Assembly (NCBI RefSeq): GCF_000374425.1
Contig: NZ_KB894380.1
Location: 1-57,003, forward strand
DNA: 57,003 nt
From: Acinetobacter tjernbergiae DSM 14971 = CIP 107465
GTDB taxonomy: Bacteria > Pseudomonadota > Gammaproteobacteria > Pseudomonadales > Moraxellaceae
Direction of reading: 5' to 3'
Positions within the stretch are counted from its first letter, which is position 1; each line of letters opens with the position of its first letter. The translations under genes were made by a program, and so were the position numbers. Shown here piece by piece: positions 1-7,799 of the stretch. The notes under the pieces were generated by a model. The model ran no database searches. It saw nothing but the letters and a program-made list of their open reading frames with translations, and was not told the DNA's origin.

Positions 1-1496
1 ATGATTTGCTTGTACGGCACGGTGGTACAGTCACCTGCGGCAAATACACCTTTGACATTGGTTTCGTTACGATCATTAATCACAATCTCACCACGATTGC
101 TGAGTTCAACGGCACTGTTTTTCAAGAAATCGGTGTTCGGTAATAAACCGATTTGTACAAAGATTCCGGCAAGTTCTACCGTATGTTCAACATCAGTGGC
201 ACGATCTTTATATTTCAACGCCGTTACTTGAGCACCATCACCCACCACTTCTGTACTGAGTGCATTCAAAATCACAGTGGTATTTGGCAAGCTATTTAAC
301 TTGTCTTGCAACACTTGATCTGCACGAAGCTTGGTATCAAACTCAACTAACGTCACATGCTCTACAATTCCTGCAAGGTCAATTGCTGCTTCTACACCTG
401 AGTTACCCCCACCAATCACCGCAACACGCTTGCCTTTGAAGAGTGGGCCATCACAGTGTGGGCAGTACGCTACACCACGGGTACGGTATTCAGCTTCACC
501 CGGTACATTCATTTCTCTCCAACGTGCACCTGTTGAAAGAATAATGGTTTTCGATTCAAGCTTAGCCCCATTTTCCAATTCAACTTCAACCAGACCATTG
601 GCAGTTTGATCTGCACCTGTGATTTTACTCACGCGTTGCAAGTTCATAATGTCCACGCCATATTCACGTACATGCGCTTCCATATCTTGAGCAAACTTTG
701 GACCTACGGTTTTTTGAACTGTGGTGAAGTTCTCAATGTCCATGGTATCCATGACCTGACCACCAAAGCGTTCAGCAACGATACCTGTTTTGATGCCTTT
801 ACGTGCTGCGTAGATCGCCGCTGTACCACCTGCAGGGCCACCACCGATCACCAATACATCAAAAGCATCTTTGGCATTGAGTGCTGTGGCATCTTTCTCA
901 GCTGAGTTGGTATCTAACTTAGCAACAATTTCTTCCAAAGTCATACGACCTTGTCCAATATGTTCGTTGTCTTGGAACAGCATTGGCACAGCCAAGATTT
1001 TACGTTCTTCAACTTCATCTTGGAAGAAACCGCCATCAATCATGGTTGCAGTTGCATTTGGATTGTAGATGGCAATCAAGTTTAAGGCTTGAACCACATC
1101 TGGACAGTTATGGCAGCTCAATGAGACAAACACGTCAAAATTTGAGTTCAAGTTTAAGCCTTTGATTTGATTTAACACATCATCAGACACTTTAGGCGCA
1201 TAACCTGACACTTGTAATAAAGCCAAGATCAAAGAAGTGAACTCATGTCCCATCGGTAAACCAGCAAAGAACACACGTGGTTGTTCGCCTGCTTTGGCTA
1301 CACCGAAACTAGGACGGCGAGTATTTGAACCATCAAAACGTGCCGTGACTTGATCAGAAAGTTCTGCAATTTCAGTCACAAGTTCTTTGATCTTTGCGGC
1401 TTTGTCCGAGTCATCTAAAGCAGCGACCAACTCGATTGGACTTTCTAAACGTTCTAAATAAGCTTTTAATTGCGTTTTAATATTTTGATCTAACAT
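1..1496 (-). CDS. ahpF: Alkyl hydroperoxide reductase subunit F (3'-truncated by window edge)
   Basis: Flavoprotein disulfide reductase that passes electrons from NAD(P)H to the peroxiredoxin AhpC. The frame opens at ATG 1494-1496 ([18 protein letters not shown]) and stays open to the window edge, giving 498 codons against about 521 in E. coli, so only the last ~20 residues are missing. The N-terminal thioredoxin-like domain carries CHNC at residues 128-131. The C-terminal thioredoxin-reductase-like domain carries CPHC at 345-348, the same numbering as the E. coli enzyme, followed by the dinucleotide-binding motif [14 protein letters not shown]. Its partner ahpC lies 4 kb away on the same strand rather than next to it. 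Seen: motifs and length. Family knowledge: reaction. Confidence 0.96.
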   Translation of the reverse strand, partial: MLDQNIKTQLKAYLERLESPIELVAALDDSDKAAKIKELVTEIAELSDQVTARFDGSNTRRPSFGVAKAGEQPRVFFAGLPMGHEFTSLILALLQVSGYAPKVSDDVLNQIKGLNLNSNFDVFVSLSCHNCPDVVQALNLIAIYNPNATATMIDGGFFQDEVEERKILAVPMLFQDNEHIGQGRMTLEEIVAKLDTNSAEKDATALNAKDAFDVLVIGGGPAGGTAAIYAARKGIKTGIVAERFGGQVMDTMDIENFTTVQKTVGPKFAQDMEAHVREYGVDIMNLQRVSKITGADQTANGLVEVELENGAKLESKTIILSTGARWREMNVPGEAEYRTRGVAYCPHCDGPLFKGKRVAVIGGGNSGVEAAIDLAGIVEHVTLVEFDTKLRADQVLQDKLNSLPNTTVILNALSTEVVGDGAQVTALKYKDRATDVEHTVELAGIFVQIGLLPNTDFLKNSAVELSNRGEIVINDRNETNVKGVFAAGDCTTVPYKQI

Positions 1497-1728
1497 GTAT
1501 TTCTCCAAATTCTAAGCAGTTTAAATCAGCTAAATTCATTCAATGAAGCTATAGTACGCAAAATATATAAATAGGTAAAACAGTATGTTTTTATGAAAAT
1601 AATCGGTTTTTTGAATTTTAAGCTGAATTTGTAAAACTTTTGCTTATTTCTCCGCATAAAAATGTGAATCGAATCGAACTTGTTATATAACTGCAATCAT
1701 TTCATGGCATATATAAGGAGCAAATCAC

Positions 1729-1947
1729 ATGGTATTACAGCGTGGCATTTATCAGCACTATAAAGGGCAGCTTTATCAGGTCTTTAATGTCGCTCGACAT
1801 AGTGAAACAGAAGAGCAACTCGTTGTATATCAATGCCTATATGGGGATTACTCGATGTGGGTACGTCCATTGGCAATGTTTATCGAAACAGTTCAACTTG
1901 AAGATGGGCAAATTATTCCACGTTTTAAGTTGGTACAAGCGACCTAA
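1729..1947 (+). CDS. DUF1653 domain protein
   Basis: Small soluble 72-residue protein of the DUF1653 family, whose function is not established. The family pattern is visible at the N-terminus (GIYQHYKGQLYQVFNVARHS) and in the middle (VVYQ followed by WVRPLAMFIETV). A clean ribosome binding site, AAGGAG, sits about 8 bases before the ATG. The O-methyltransferase gene follows 38 bp downstream on the same strand and is probably co-transcribed. Length is typical of the family. Confidence 0.85.
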   Translation: MVLQRGIYQHYKGQLYQVFNVARHSETEEQLVVYQCLYGDYSMWVRPLAMFIETVQLEDGQIIPRFKLVQAT

Positions 1948-1985
1948 ATTTGATACTTTGAGTTTAAGTATTACGGAGATGAGAC

Positions 1986-2573
1986 ATGACGAGCATCGTT
2001 TTTTTACAACGTATTGCTGATTTATATGATGAATTTAAGCAGCATGATGCTCGACAGTCTGATCGTTTAAGACGTTACCGAAATATTGAAGCTGAATCTG
2101 CTAAATTGCTCGCTATGTTGGTTCGTACACAACAATCCAAGCGGGTTTTAGAGATTGGAACGTCTACAGGTTATTCAACCTTATGGTTGGCTGAGGCTGT
2201 AAAAGCCATCGGTGGTCAGGTTCAAACCTTGGAAATCAATGCTTTTCGCAGTGCCCAAGCAAAGAAATATGCTGAAGAATTTGGTCTAGAAAATTTGATT
2301 GATTTTTGGGTAGGAGATGCTTCGGTCTATCTGCAGCAAGCACATGAGCCATTTGATCTAATTTTATTGGATGCTGAGCGTGGCAGTTATGTGAGTTATT
2401 GGAACGATTTAAAGAAATTATTACAGTCTTCAGGCAGTACCTTAATTGTGGATAATGTCATTTCACATTCCGCAGAAGTGAAAGATTTTCTTGAATTGAT
2501 CAAAGCAGATGAAAACTATATGAGTACCATTTTGCCTGTTGGTGCTGGTCTATGTATGGTTGTCCTGAAGTAA
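1986..2573 (+). CDS. Class I SAM-dependent O-methyltransferase, YrrM-like
   Basis: Predicted SAM-dependent methyltransferase of 195 residues. The SAM-binding motif I reads VLEIGTSTGYSTLWLA (about residues 55-70), and an acidic motif (LILLDAERGSYVSYW) and IVDNV follow, as in the COG4122/YrrM group that includes catechol-type O-methyltransferases. A purine-rich site (ACGGAGA) precedes the ATG. The substrate cannot be told from sequence. In Bacillus the related YrrM/TrmR methylates 5-hydroxyuridine in tRNA, but similarity at this level does not establish that role here. The 3' end overlaps the convergent alkR-like gene by 24 bp. Confidence 0.82.
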   Translation: MTSIVFLQRIADLYDEFKQHDARQSDRLRRYRNIEAESAKLLAMLVRTQQSKRVLEIGTSTGYSTLWLAEAVKAIGGQVQTLEINAFRSAQAKKYAEEFGLENLIDFWVGDASVYLQQAHEPFDLILLDAERGSYVSYWNDLKKLLQSSGSTLIVDNVISHSAEVKDFLELIKADENYMSTILPVGAGLCMVVLK

Positions 2574-3599
2574 GGGCATCTGATTTTGATGTTTTAGGCG
2601 ATAGCTTTGTGGGCTACAACCAATAATTTTATTAAATGCACGGGTAAAGTTGGCAGGGTTCGAGTAGCCTAATTCATAAGCAATATGGGTGATGGTAAAC
2701 TTGGAATTCTTTAATAAATCAATGGCCCGCTCGGTGCTAATCTGCTGCTTTAAATTTTGAAATTCAACGCCTTGTTGTTGCAAATAACGTTGTAGAGTCT
2801 TGGTGGAAATATTCAAAACTTTAGCGCATTCGGTTAATGTTGGAATCTGATTGGCTTGTCTTAACATCATACTGACCCACTCGACGATTTCTCCCTGATG
2901 ATAAATTTTTTGAATTTGTTCCTGACAACGTTGTTCGACCACTTTTAAACTATGTGCATCCGCCAAAGGTAAGGGCAGTGCCAGTTGTTGTTGATCAATG
3001 ACCACGCGTATACCTGATAGCCACGTATAATTAAAATGAAAACTTGCTTTCACCAGATGAAGATAGCGTTCGACATAAACAGGCTCAGGTACACTCAAAT
3101 AAATCTGATAGCGTTGTAATTGTTGCCCCGCGAGTTCCAATAGACTGTAATAAAATCCAACTGCAATCGCTTCGATATGAAATGCCAGACATGGCTTATT
3201 CATTTGTAAGATGGGTTCAAGTAATAATTCAACTTTGTGTTGGTGGTTTGGAAATTGAATCGATAGTTTAAAGCTCGGCATAATTAGCCGAAAATATTGT
3301 GCGATGAGTCTCAGTGCATGTTCCAAATTCGGACTCGTCATCAGTGCATAGCCAACCAAACTATGCGAACTGAGTTTTAGATTTTTACCGAGTTCAAAAG
3401 CCAAATCTTCTGTATTTGGTAGGCTCAGGCCAAGTGCAATAAATTGTTCAATTTGTTGGATGGATAAAAGTTCAGTTTTAGAAAGCTCGCTATGAAATGC
3501 ATTTAACAACTCATTATCGTACTGATGTGTACCAATCAAGATTTCGATCAGTCGCAAATAATAACGTGATGGAATCACAGGGATTTGCTGCTTTTGCAC
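2550..3599 (-). CDS. alkR: AraC/XylS-type regulator, AlkR-like
   Basis: Transcription regulator of 349 residues. An N-terminal AraC-type ligand-binding domain covers roughly residues 10-210, and a C-terminal double helix-turn-helix covers about 250-340 (first helices around TECAKVLNISTKTLQRYLQ, then the typical IAYELGYSNPANFTRAFNKI). It starts at GTG, with GGAT 7 bases upstream. It is divergent from the alkane hydroxylase gene, the arrangement known for alkR-alkM in Acinetobacter, where AlkR activates alkM in response to alkanes. The name rests on that context plus family match. It probably binds the direct repeats at 3615-3655. Confidence 0.85.
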   Translation of the reverse strand: MQKQQIPVIPSRYYLRLIEILIGTHQYDNELLNAFHSELSKTELLSIQQIEQFIALGLSLPNTEDLAFELGKNLKLSSHSLVGYALMTSPNLEHALRLIAQYFRLIMPSFKLSIQFPNHQHKVELLLEPILQMNKPCLAFHIEAIAVGFYYSLLELAGQQLQRYQIYLSVPEPVYVERYLHLVKASFHFNYTWLSGIRVVIDQQQLALPLPLADAHSLKVVEQRCQEQIQKIYHQGEIVEWVSMMLRQANQIPTLTECAKVLNISTKTLQRYLQQQGVEFQNLKQQISTERAIDLLKNSKFTITHIAYELGYSNPANFTRAFNKIIGCSPQSYRLKHQNQMPLLQDNHT

Positions 3600-3614
3600 A
3601 ATAAAAATCCAGTA

Positions 3615-3655
3615 AAGTCTTAAAATGATAATATCAAGTCTTAAAATGATAATAT
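3615..3655. promoter_or_regulatory. 20-bp direct repeat, probable AlkR operator
   Basis: Two identical 20-base copies of AAGTCTTAAAATGATAATAT lie at 3615-3634 and 3636-3655, a period of 21 bp or two helical turns. AraC-family proteins commonly bind direct half-sites spaced this way. The pair sits 16 bp before the regulator start and 66 bp before the alkane hydroxylase start, so it could serve autoregulation and activation together. That it is an operator is inference. Confidence 0.7.
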
Positions 3656-3721
3656 AGAGGGGGGCTAAAAGAACACAATCAATTCAAGCAGAACATTTTG
3701 TGTTGGATTGAGGAGTTTCTA

Positions 3722-4927
3722 ATGAATATGCATACTCAACTGGATGTAGAGCAAGCAACAACAACTTTTAAAGATAAAAAACGTCATTTATGGTTATTGG
3801 GTTTGGCTGTACCAACGATTGCAATGGGGGGGTTAGCGGGTTATCAATTTGGCCCGAAAAAAACCAAAAAATTCTTTGCATCATTTGGTCCATTGTTTAT
3901 TCATGGGGTGATTCCTACACTTGATAAATTAATTGGTGAAGACACAGAAAATCCACCACTTGATTCGATTGCAGCTTTAGAAGCTGATCCATATTATTCT
4001 CGAATTGTTAAACTTTTTATTCCATTACAATATGCAACCAATATTTACGGCACTTATTTGGCAAGCCGTAAAGGTACGTCGCTTGCAGATCAAGCTTTAC
4101 TTGGTACGTTGGTGGGAATGGTCAATGGTATTGCGATTAATACGGCACACGAATTGAGCCATAAAGGTGGTCGACTTGAACATTATTTATCACATTTAGC
4201 ATTAGCACCATCGGGTTATAACCATTTCCGTATTGAACATCCATATGGTCATCACCGTCGTGTTGCAACACCAGAAGATCCTGCGTCATCAAGACTTGGT
4301 GAAACCTTCTGGAAGTTTTTACCTCGTACTGTGATTGGTAGCTTTAAATCAGCAATTGAAATTGAAAAAAATCGTTTAGCGCGTAAAAAATTACCATTCT
4401 TCTGTAAAGAAAATGAGTTGATACATGGTTGGGCAATGTCTGCGGTGTACCATGCAGCCATGTTTAGCAAGTTTGGAGTACGTTCAGTACCGTTCCAAGT
4501 GACTCAGGCTGCTTATGCAATTACCTTGTTTGAATCAGTGAACTATATTGAGCACTATGGTCTGAAACGTGAAAAGAAAGCCAATGGTCAATATGAACGT
4601 ACTTTGCCAGAGCATAGCTGGAATAATAATAATGTCGTGACCAATCTGTTCTTGTATCAATTACAGCGTCATTCAGATCATCATGCTAATCCAACCAGAA
4701 GTTTCCAAACCTTGCGTCATTTTGAAGATGCACCGCAATTACCCGCAGGTTATGGTGCGATGATTTTGCCAGCATTTATTCCTTCATGGTGGTCGAAAAT
4801 CATGGATGATCGTGTTGTAGAACACTATAAGGGTGATCTAGATAAGATGAATGTTCATCCTGAAGCAAAAGAAAAGTTGCTAGAAAAATATGCAGCACAT
4901 TATGCAAAAAAAGTAGATGTTGCTTGA
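3722..4927 (+). CDS. alkM: Alkane 1-monooxygenase
   Basis: Integral-membrane non-haem di-iron enzyme that hydroxylates the terminal carbon of n-alkanes using rubredoxin-delivered electrons. Hydrophobic segments occur near residues 20-40, 95-115 and 125-145. The histidine boxes of the AlkB family are all present: HELSHK, HPYGHH and RHSDHH, plus the NYIEHYG motif. The ATG at 3722 is chosen because GAGGAG lies 8 bases upstream. An upstream in-frame ATG at 3698 lacks such a site. The product of 401 residues is close to AlkM. Rubredoxin genes are not in the window. Expression is probably driven by the divergent AraC-type regulator. Confidence 0.95.
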   Translation: MNMHTQLDVEQATTTFKDKKRHLWLLGLAVPTIAMGGLAGYQFGPKKTKKFFASFGPLFIHGVIPTLDKLIGEDTENPPLDSIAALEADPYYSRIVKLFIPLQYATNIYGTYLASRKGTSLADQALLGTLVGMVNGIAINTAHELSHKGGRLEHYLSHLALAPSGYNHFRIEHPYGHHRRVATPEDPASSRLGETFWKFLPRTVIGSFKSAIEIEKNRLARKKLPFFCKENELIHGWAMSAVYHAAMFSKFGVRSVPFQVTQAAYAITLFESVNYIEHYGLKREKKANGQYERTLPEHSWNNNNVVTNLFLYQLQRHSDHHANPTRSFQTLRHFEDAPQLPAGYGAMILPAFIPSWWSKIMDDRVVEHYKGDLDKMNVHPEAKEKLLEKYAAHYAKKVDVA

Positions 4928-4944
4928 TCAAGCTTAAATATAAG

Positions 4945-4971
4945 AAATCAGCCGAATAGGCTGATTTTTTT
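4945..4971 (+). terminator. Rho-independent terminator after alkM
   Basis: Stem AAATCAGCC / GGCTGATTT with a GAATA loop and a run of T, starting 18 bp after the alkM stop. Confidence 0.85.
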
Positions 4972-4973
4972 GT

Positions 4974-5186
4974 TTATGAAGCTAAAAGACAAAGTCGCTT
5001 AAAATGAAGATCAAACTCAAGGTATTTATGAACAAATGCGCTCTTATCCGAGGTGCGTAGTAAATTATTATAAATAAACTCTGGAACAGGGTGATAAAGC
5101 TCAGCAGTGCCATTGCTATAGAAAATTTTTAAATAACGTGAAGAAACATCATATTTCCAAGAGGTTACAACAACAGTTTTTTCCAT
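4974..5186 (-). CDS. KTSC domain protein
   Basis: Small protein of 70 residues matching the KTSC domain, usually found alone or fused to lysyl-tRNA synthetase-related proteins and of unknown function. The family pattern shows as VVVTSWKYDVSSRYLKIFYS followed by the Y-x-x-VP-x-x-Y motif (ELYHPVPEFIYNNLL). A GGGGGC stretch precedes the ATG. It lies convergent to alkM, beyond the terminator. Confidence 0.75.
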   Translation of the reverse strand: MEKTVVVTSWKYDVSSRYLKIFYSNGTAELYHPVPEFIYNNLLRTSDKSAFVHKYLEFDLHFKRLCLLAS

Positions 5187-5391
5187 ACATTTGCCCCCAT
5201 TTTAGTTTGATCATTCAGTACATATAAAAAACTCTTTTGTTTCATAATTTGACATTACGCTATGTAATGCGAACTGACAATTGATAAATGAATTTTGCTT
5301 TAAATTTATAAGTATAAGAATTGTAAAAAAATTGCGATCACATGAGCGTTGATGAATTGGATATCGCTGGGAGATTTTCAAAATTAAAGAT

Positions 5392-5418
5392 AAAAAAACC
5401 ACTCTAAAAAGAGTGGTT
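5392..5418 (-). terminator. Rho-independent terminator after ahpC
   Basis: On the minus strand, AACCACTC pairs with GAGTGGTT around a TTTTTA loop and is followed by seven T residues. It lies 28 bp beyond the ahpC stop codon. Confidence 0.85.
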
Positions 5419-5445
5419 CTTCACGACATTGTCAAATCTAAAGAA

Positions 5446-6009
5446 TTAGATTTTACCAACTAAGTCGATTGATGGAGCAAGCGTTGCTTCACCTTCTTTC
5501 CATTTTGCTGGGCAAACTTCGCCTGGGTGGCTTGCTACGAATTGAGCAGCTTTAAGTTTACGTAAAGTTTCTGATACATCACGCGCAATTGCATTGTCAT
5601 GAATTTCAGCAGTTTTAATTACGCCTTCAGGGTTGATGATGAACGTACCACGTAAAGCTAAACCAGCTTCTTCAATATGCACATCAAAAGCACGTGTTAA
5701 TTGATGTGTAGGGTCGCCAACTAATGGGAATTGAGCTTTACCTACAGCAGGAGAAGTCTCGTGCCATACTTTATGAGAGAAGTGAGTGTCAGTTGTTACG
5801 ATATAAACTTCTGCACCAGCTTTTTTGAATTCTTCATAGTTTTCAGCAGCATCTTCAACTTCAGTTGGGCAGTTAAAAGTAAATGCAGCTGGCATGAAAA
5901 TAAGAACAGACCATTTGCCTTTAAGATCAGCATCAGTTACTTGAATGAATTCACCGTTACGGAATGCATCAGCTTTAAATGGTTTAACTTCAGTATTAAT
6001 TAAGCTCAT
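5446..6009 (-). CDS. ahpC: Alkyl hydroperoxide reductase subunit C (peroxiredoxin)
   Basis: Typical 2-Cys peroxiredoxin reducing H2O2 and organic hydroperoxides, recycled by AhpF. Starting at MSLINTEVKPF gives 187 residues, the exact E. coli length. GGAGA lies 8 bases upstream of this ATG, and the two earlier in-frame ATGs are less well placed. The peroxidatic cysteine is Cys47 in FTFNCPTE, where many homologues have V for N. The resolving cysteine lies near residue 165 in GEVCPAKW. The gene is monocistronic with its own terminator. Regulation by OxyR is likely from family knowledge, but no site was identified. Confidence 0.97.
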   Translation of the reverse strand: MSLINTEVKPFKADAFRNGEFIQVTDADLKGKWSVLIFMPAAFTFNCPTEVEDAAENYEEFKKAGAEVYIVTTDTHFSHKVWHETSPAVGKAQFPLVGDPTHQLTRAFDVHIEEAGLALRGTFIINPEGVIKTAEIHDNAIARDVSETLRKLKAAQFVASHPGEVCPAKWKEGEATLAPSIDLVGKI

Positions 6010-6507
6010 CATTGTCTCCATGATTGAGGTTTTATTGAGAGGCTAATGCCTTACTTGTTTACAAGGTCAAGAATAAAGAATTTTTGGTTATTGGGGAAAT
6101 AGTATTTTTACATGACTAGAATCGGAAAATTGAATGTATAAAGATTTCACGATTTTCACCCAGAGATATTGGTCTATTTGACTCCAATGATATGAAGTAA
6201 AAATGACAAATATCCAGAACTAACTTGCATAACAACATGCAGTCTATGCTGTCAAAATTCAAGGGTAAAATTGAAAAAATCTAAAAATATATAAAAAACC
6301 AAGATATACGATTAAATGCTTTGCCATTTAGCTTTTGATGAGAAGATTTAAGGGGGTATTGGTCGGTGGAGGCATTTATTTTATTAACTTGTACTTGATT
6401 ACATGATTGTTTTAGAATCAGCACAAACTCATTGAAATGCTCAACCGTATTTAATTTGAGAAAAATTATAAAGTTATAAGTGAGCTGTTTGACTTCTCAC
6501 ATACAGA
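6010..6507. other. Intergenic region without a recognised gene
   Basis: About 500 bp of AT-rich sequence between the divergent ahpC and the hydroxylase gene at 6508. It must hold the ahpC promoter. No convincing ORF, RNA gene or repeat was seen. Confidence 0.6.
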
Positions 6508-7686
6508 GTGAAATTTATACAAACAATGACTGATCAATTAAGAGCAAAATTCGAAAACTTAGAACTTAATGCAGGCTTGGGAAAGATAAGTGCTTTCATT
6601 TCGATGTCCCTTGGACTGTTAAGCATATTTGGCGCGTTGTGCTTTATGTTTCCATCTGTATTGACCACGCCCGAACTACGTCCTGTTTATGCCAAGTATT
6701 ATGATATTTTCTATTTTAGTTTAATGGCGGGTATCGCACTGAGTAGTGGTTTTGGGATTTTTAGCTCGCTTTTCCGACAAAATCGTTATGGCTTTTATGG
6801 GCTATGTTTTGCTTTGGTGGCGGCAGTTTTAGGTTGTGGTTTAATCAAGGCACCAATGCTTCCAAGCCTACCTTTTTATGCAGGCATTGATTATTTCATC
6901 TTAACACTTGTGATCTTGGCACTTATCTTTATTCCACTTGAGGGATTCTTCGCTAAAAATCCTGATCAAAAGATTTTAAGGGTGGGTTGGGTGACAGATA
7001 TGAAATATTTCATGTTTAGTCATATCGGGATTCAGCTCTTTACTTTTCTGACTGTGATGCCGATTCAGTACTGGATTACCCATCTGCCGAATAATCCAAT
7101 TGTACCTTATGTCCAAGCTCAGCCCATTTGGTTGCAGTTCATCGAGTTGTTGATTGTGGTGGATTTCACGACATATTGGTTGCATCGAGCTATGCATGAA
7201 ATCAATTTTCTCTGGCGTTTTCATGCGATTCATCATTCCAGTGAATATATGGATTGGCTCGCATCTTCGCGTTTACACATTGTAGAAGTATTAATGACAC
7301 GTTTTATCGCGACATTGCCTATTTTCCTACTTGGGTTTCATACTTCTGCGGTATTTGCTTATCTCATCTTTATTTCTTTCCACGCCATATTTATTCATTC
7401 AAATGTACGTTTTCGTTTTCCATATTTACGTTGGTTAATTGCGACCCCTGAGTTTCATCATTGGCATCATTCTTCAGAACAGCCTGCCATTGATAAAAAT
7501 TATGCCGCATTTATTCCACTATATGACGTGATGTTCAAAAGTGTGTATATGCCAAATCATCTGGCGAGTGTGTATGGCACAGTGGGGTATAATATTCCAA
7601 ATAGTTTTGTGAAACAATTTGCGTGGCCGTTTAAAAAGTATGTGAAACGTTTGCGTAAGCGCTTTGATCATTCATCTAAATCTTAA
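6508..7686 (+). CDS. Sterol desaturase / fatty acid hydroxylase family membrane protein
   Basis: Membrane-bound di-iron oxygenase-type protein of 392 residues (GTG start; ATG at 6526 is an alternative, and neither has a strong ribosome site). Several hydrophobic segments fill the first half, near residues 25-48, 70-90, 97-115 and 125-150. Histidine clusters of the superfamily follow: HRAMHE, FHAIHHSS and EFHHWHHSS. The substrate is unknown; family members act on fatty acids, sterols or carotenoids. The gene stands alone and is followed by a strong hairpin. Confidence 0.85.
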   Translation: MKFIQTMTDQLRAKFENLELNAGLGKISAFISMSLGLLSIFGALCFMFPSVLTTPELRPVYAKYYDIFYFSLMAGIALSSGFGIFSSLFRQNRYGFYGLCFALVAAVLGCGLIKAPMLPSLPFYAGIDYFILTLVILALIFIPLEGFFAKNPDQKILRVGWVTDMKYFMFSHIGIQLFTFLTVMPIQYWITHLPNNPIVPYVQAQPIWLQFIELLIVVDFTTYWLHRAMHEINFLWRFHAIHHSSEYMDWLASSRLHIVEVLMTRFIATLPIFLLGFHTSAVFAYLIFISFHAIFIHSNVRFRFPYLRWLIATPEFHHWHHSSEQPAIDKNYAAFIPLYDVMFKSVYMPNHLASVYGTVGYNIPNSFVKQFAWPFKKYVKRLRKRFDHSSKS

Positions 7687-7698
7687 AAATATAGAGAC

Positions 7699-7733
7699 AA
7701 CTCCATCAATATCGCAAAGAGATTGATGGAGTT
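7699..7733 (+). terminator. 12-bp perfect hairpin between the hydroxylase and hrpA
   Basis: AACTCCATCAAT at 7699-7710 pairs perfectly with ATTGATGGAGTT at 7722-7733 around an 11-nt loop, 13 bp after the stop codon. The T tract behind it is weak, so it may act as a terminator or as an mRNA-stabilising structure. Confidence 0.55.
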
Positions 7734-7799
7734 CCTTTGCATAGCAAGGCTTTAAGGCGTAAAATAGCCGATTATTTTGTTTTTCAGGAAAGCTGTTCA

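Noticed and set aside
1986..2573. O-methyltransferase as a TrmR partner of TrhP, completing a mo5U tRNA pathway
   Set aside because: The two genes are 30 kb apart, and gammaproteobacteria usually use CmoA/CmoB on the same hydroxyuridine. Similarity to YrrM is only at the superfamily level.
5211..5402. Minus-strand ORF of 63 residues between the KTSC gene and ahpC
   Set aside because: AT-rich, no ribosome site and no family pattern. It also runs over the ahpC terminator.
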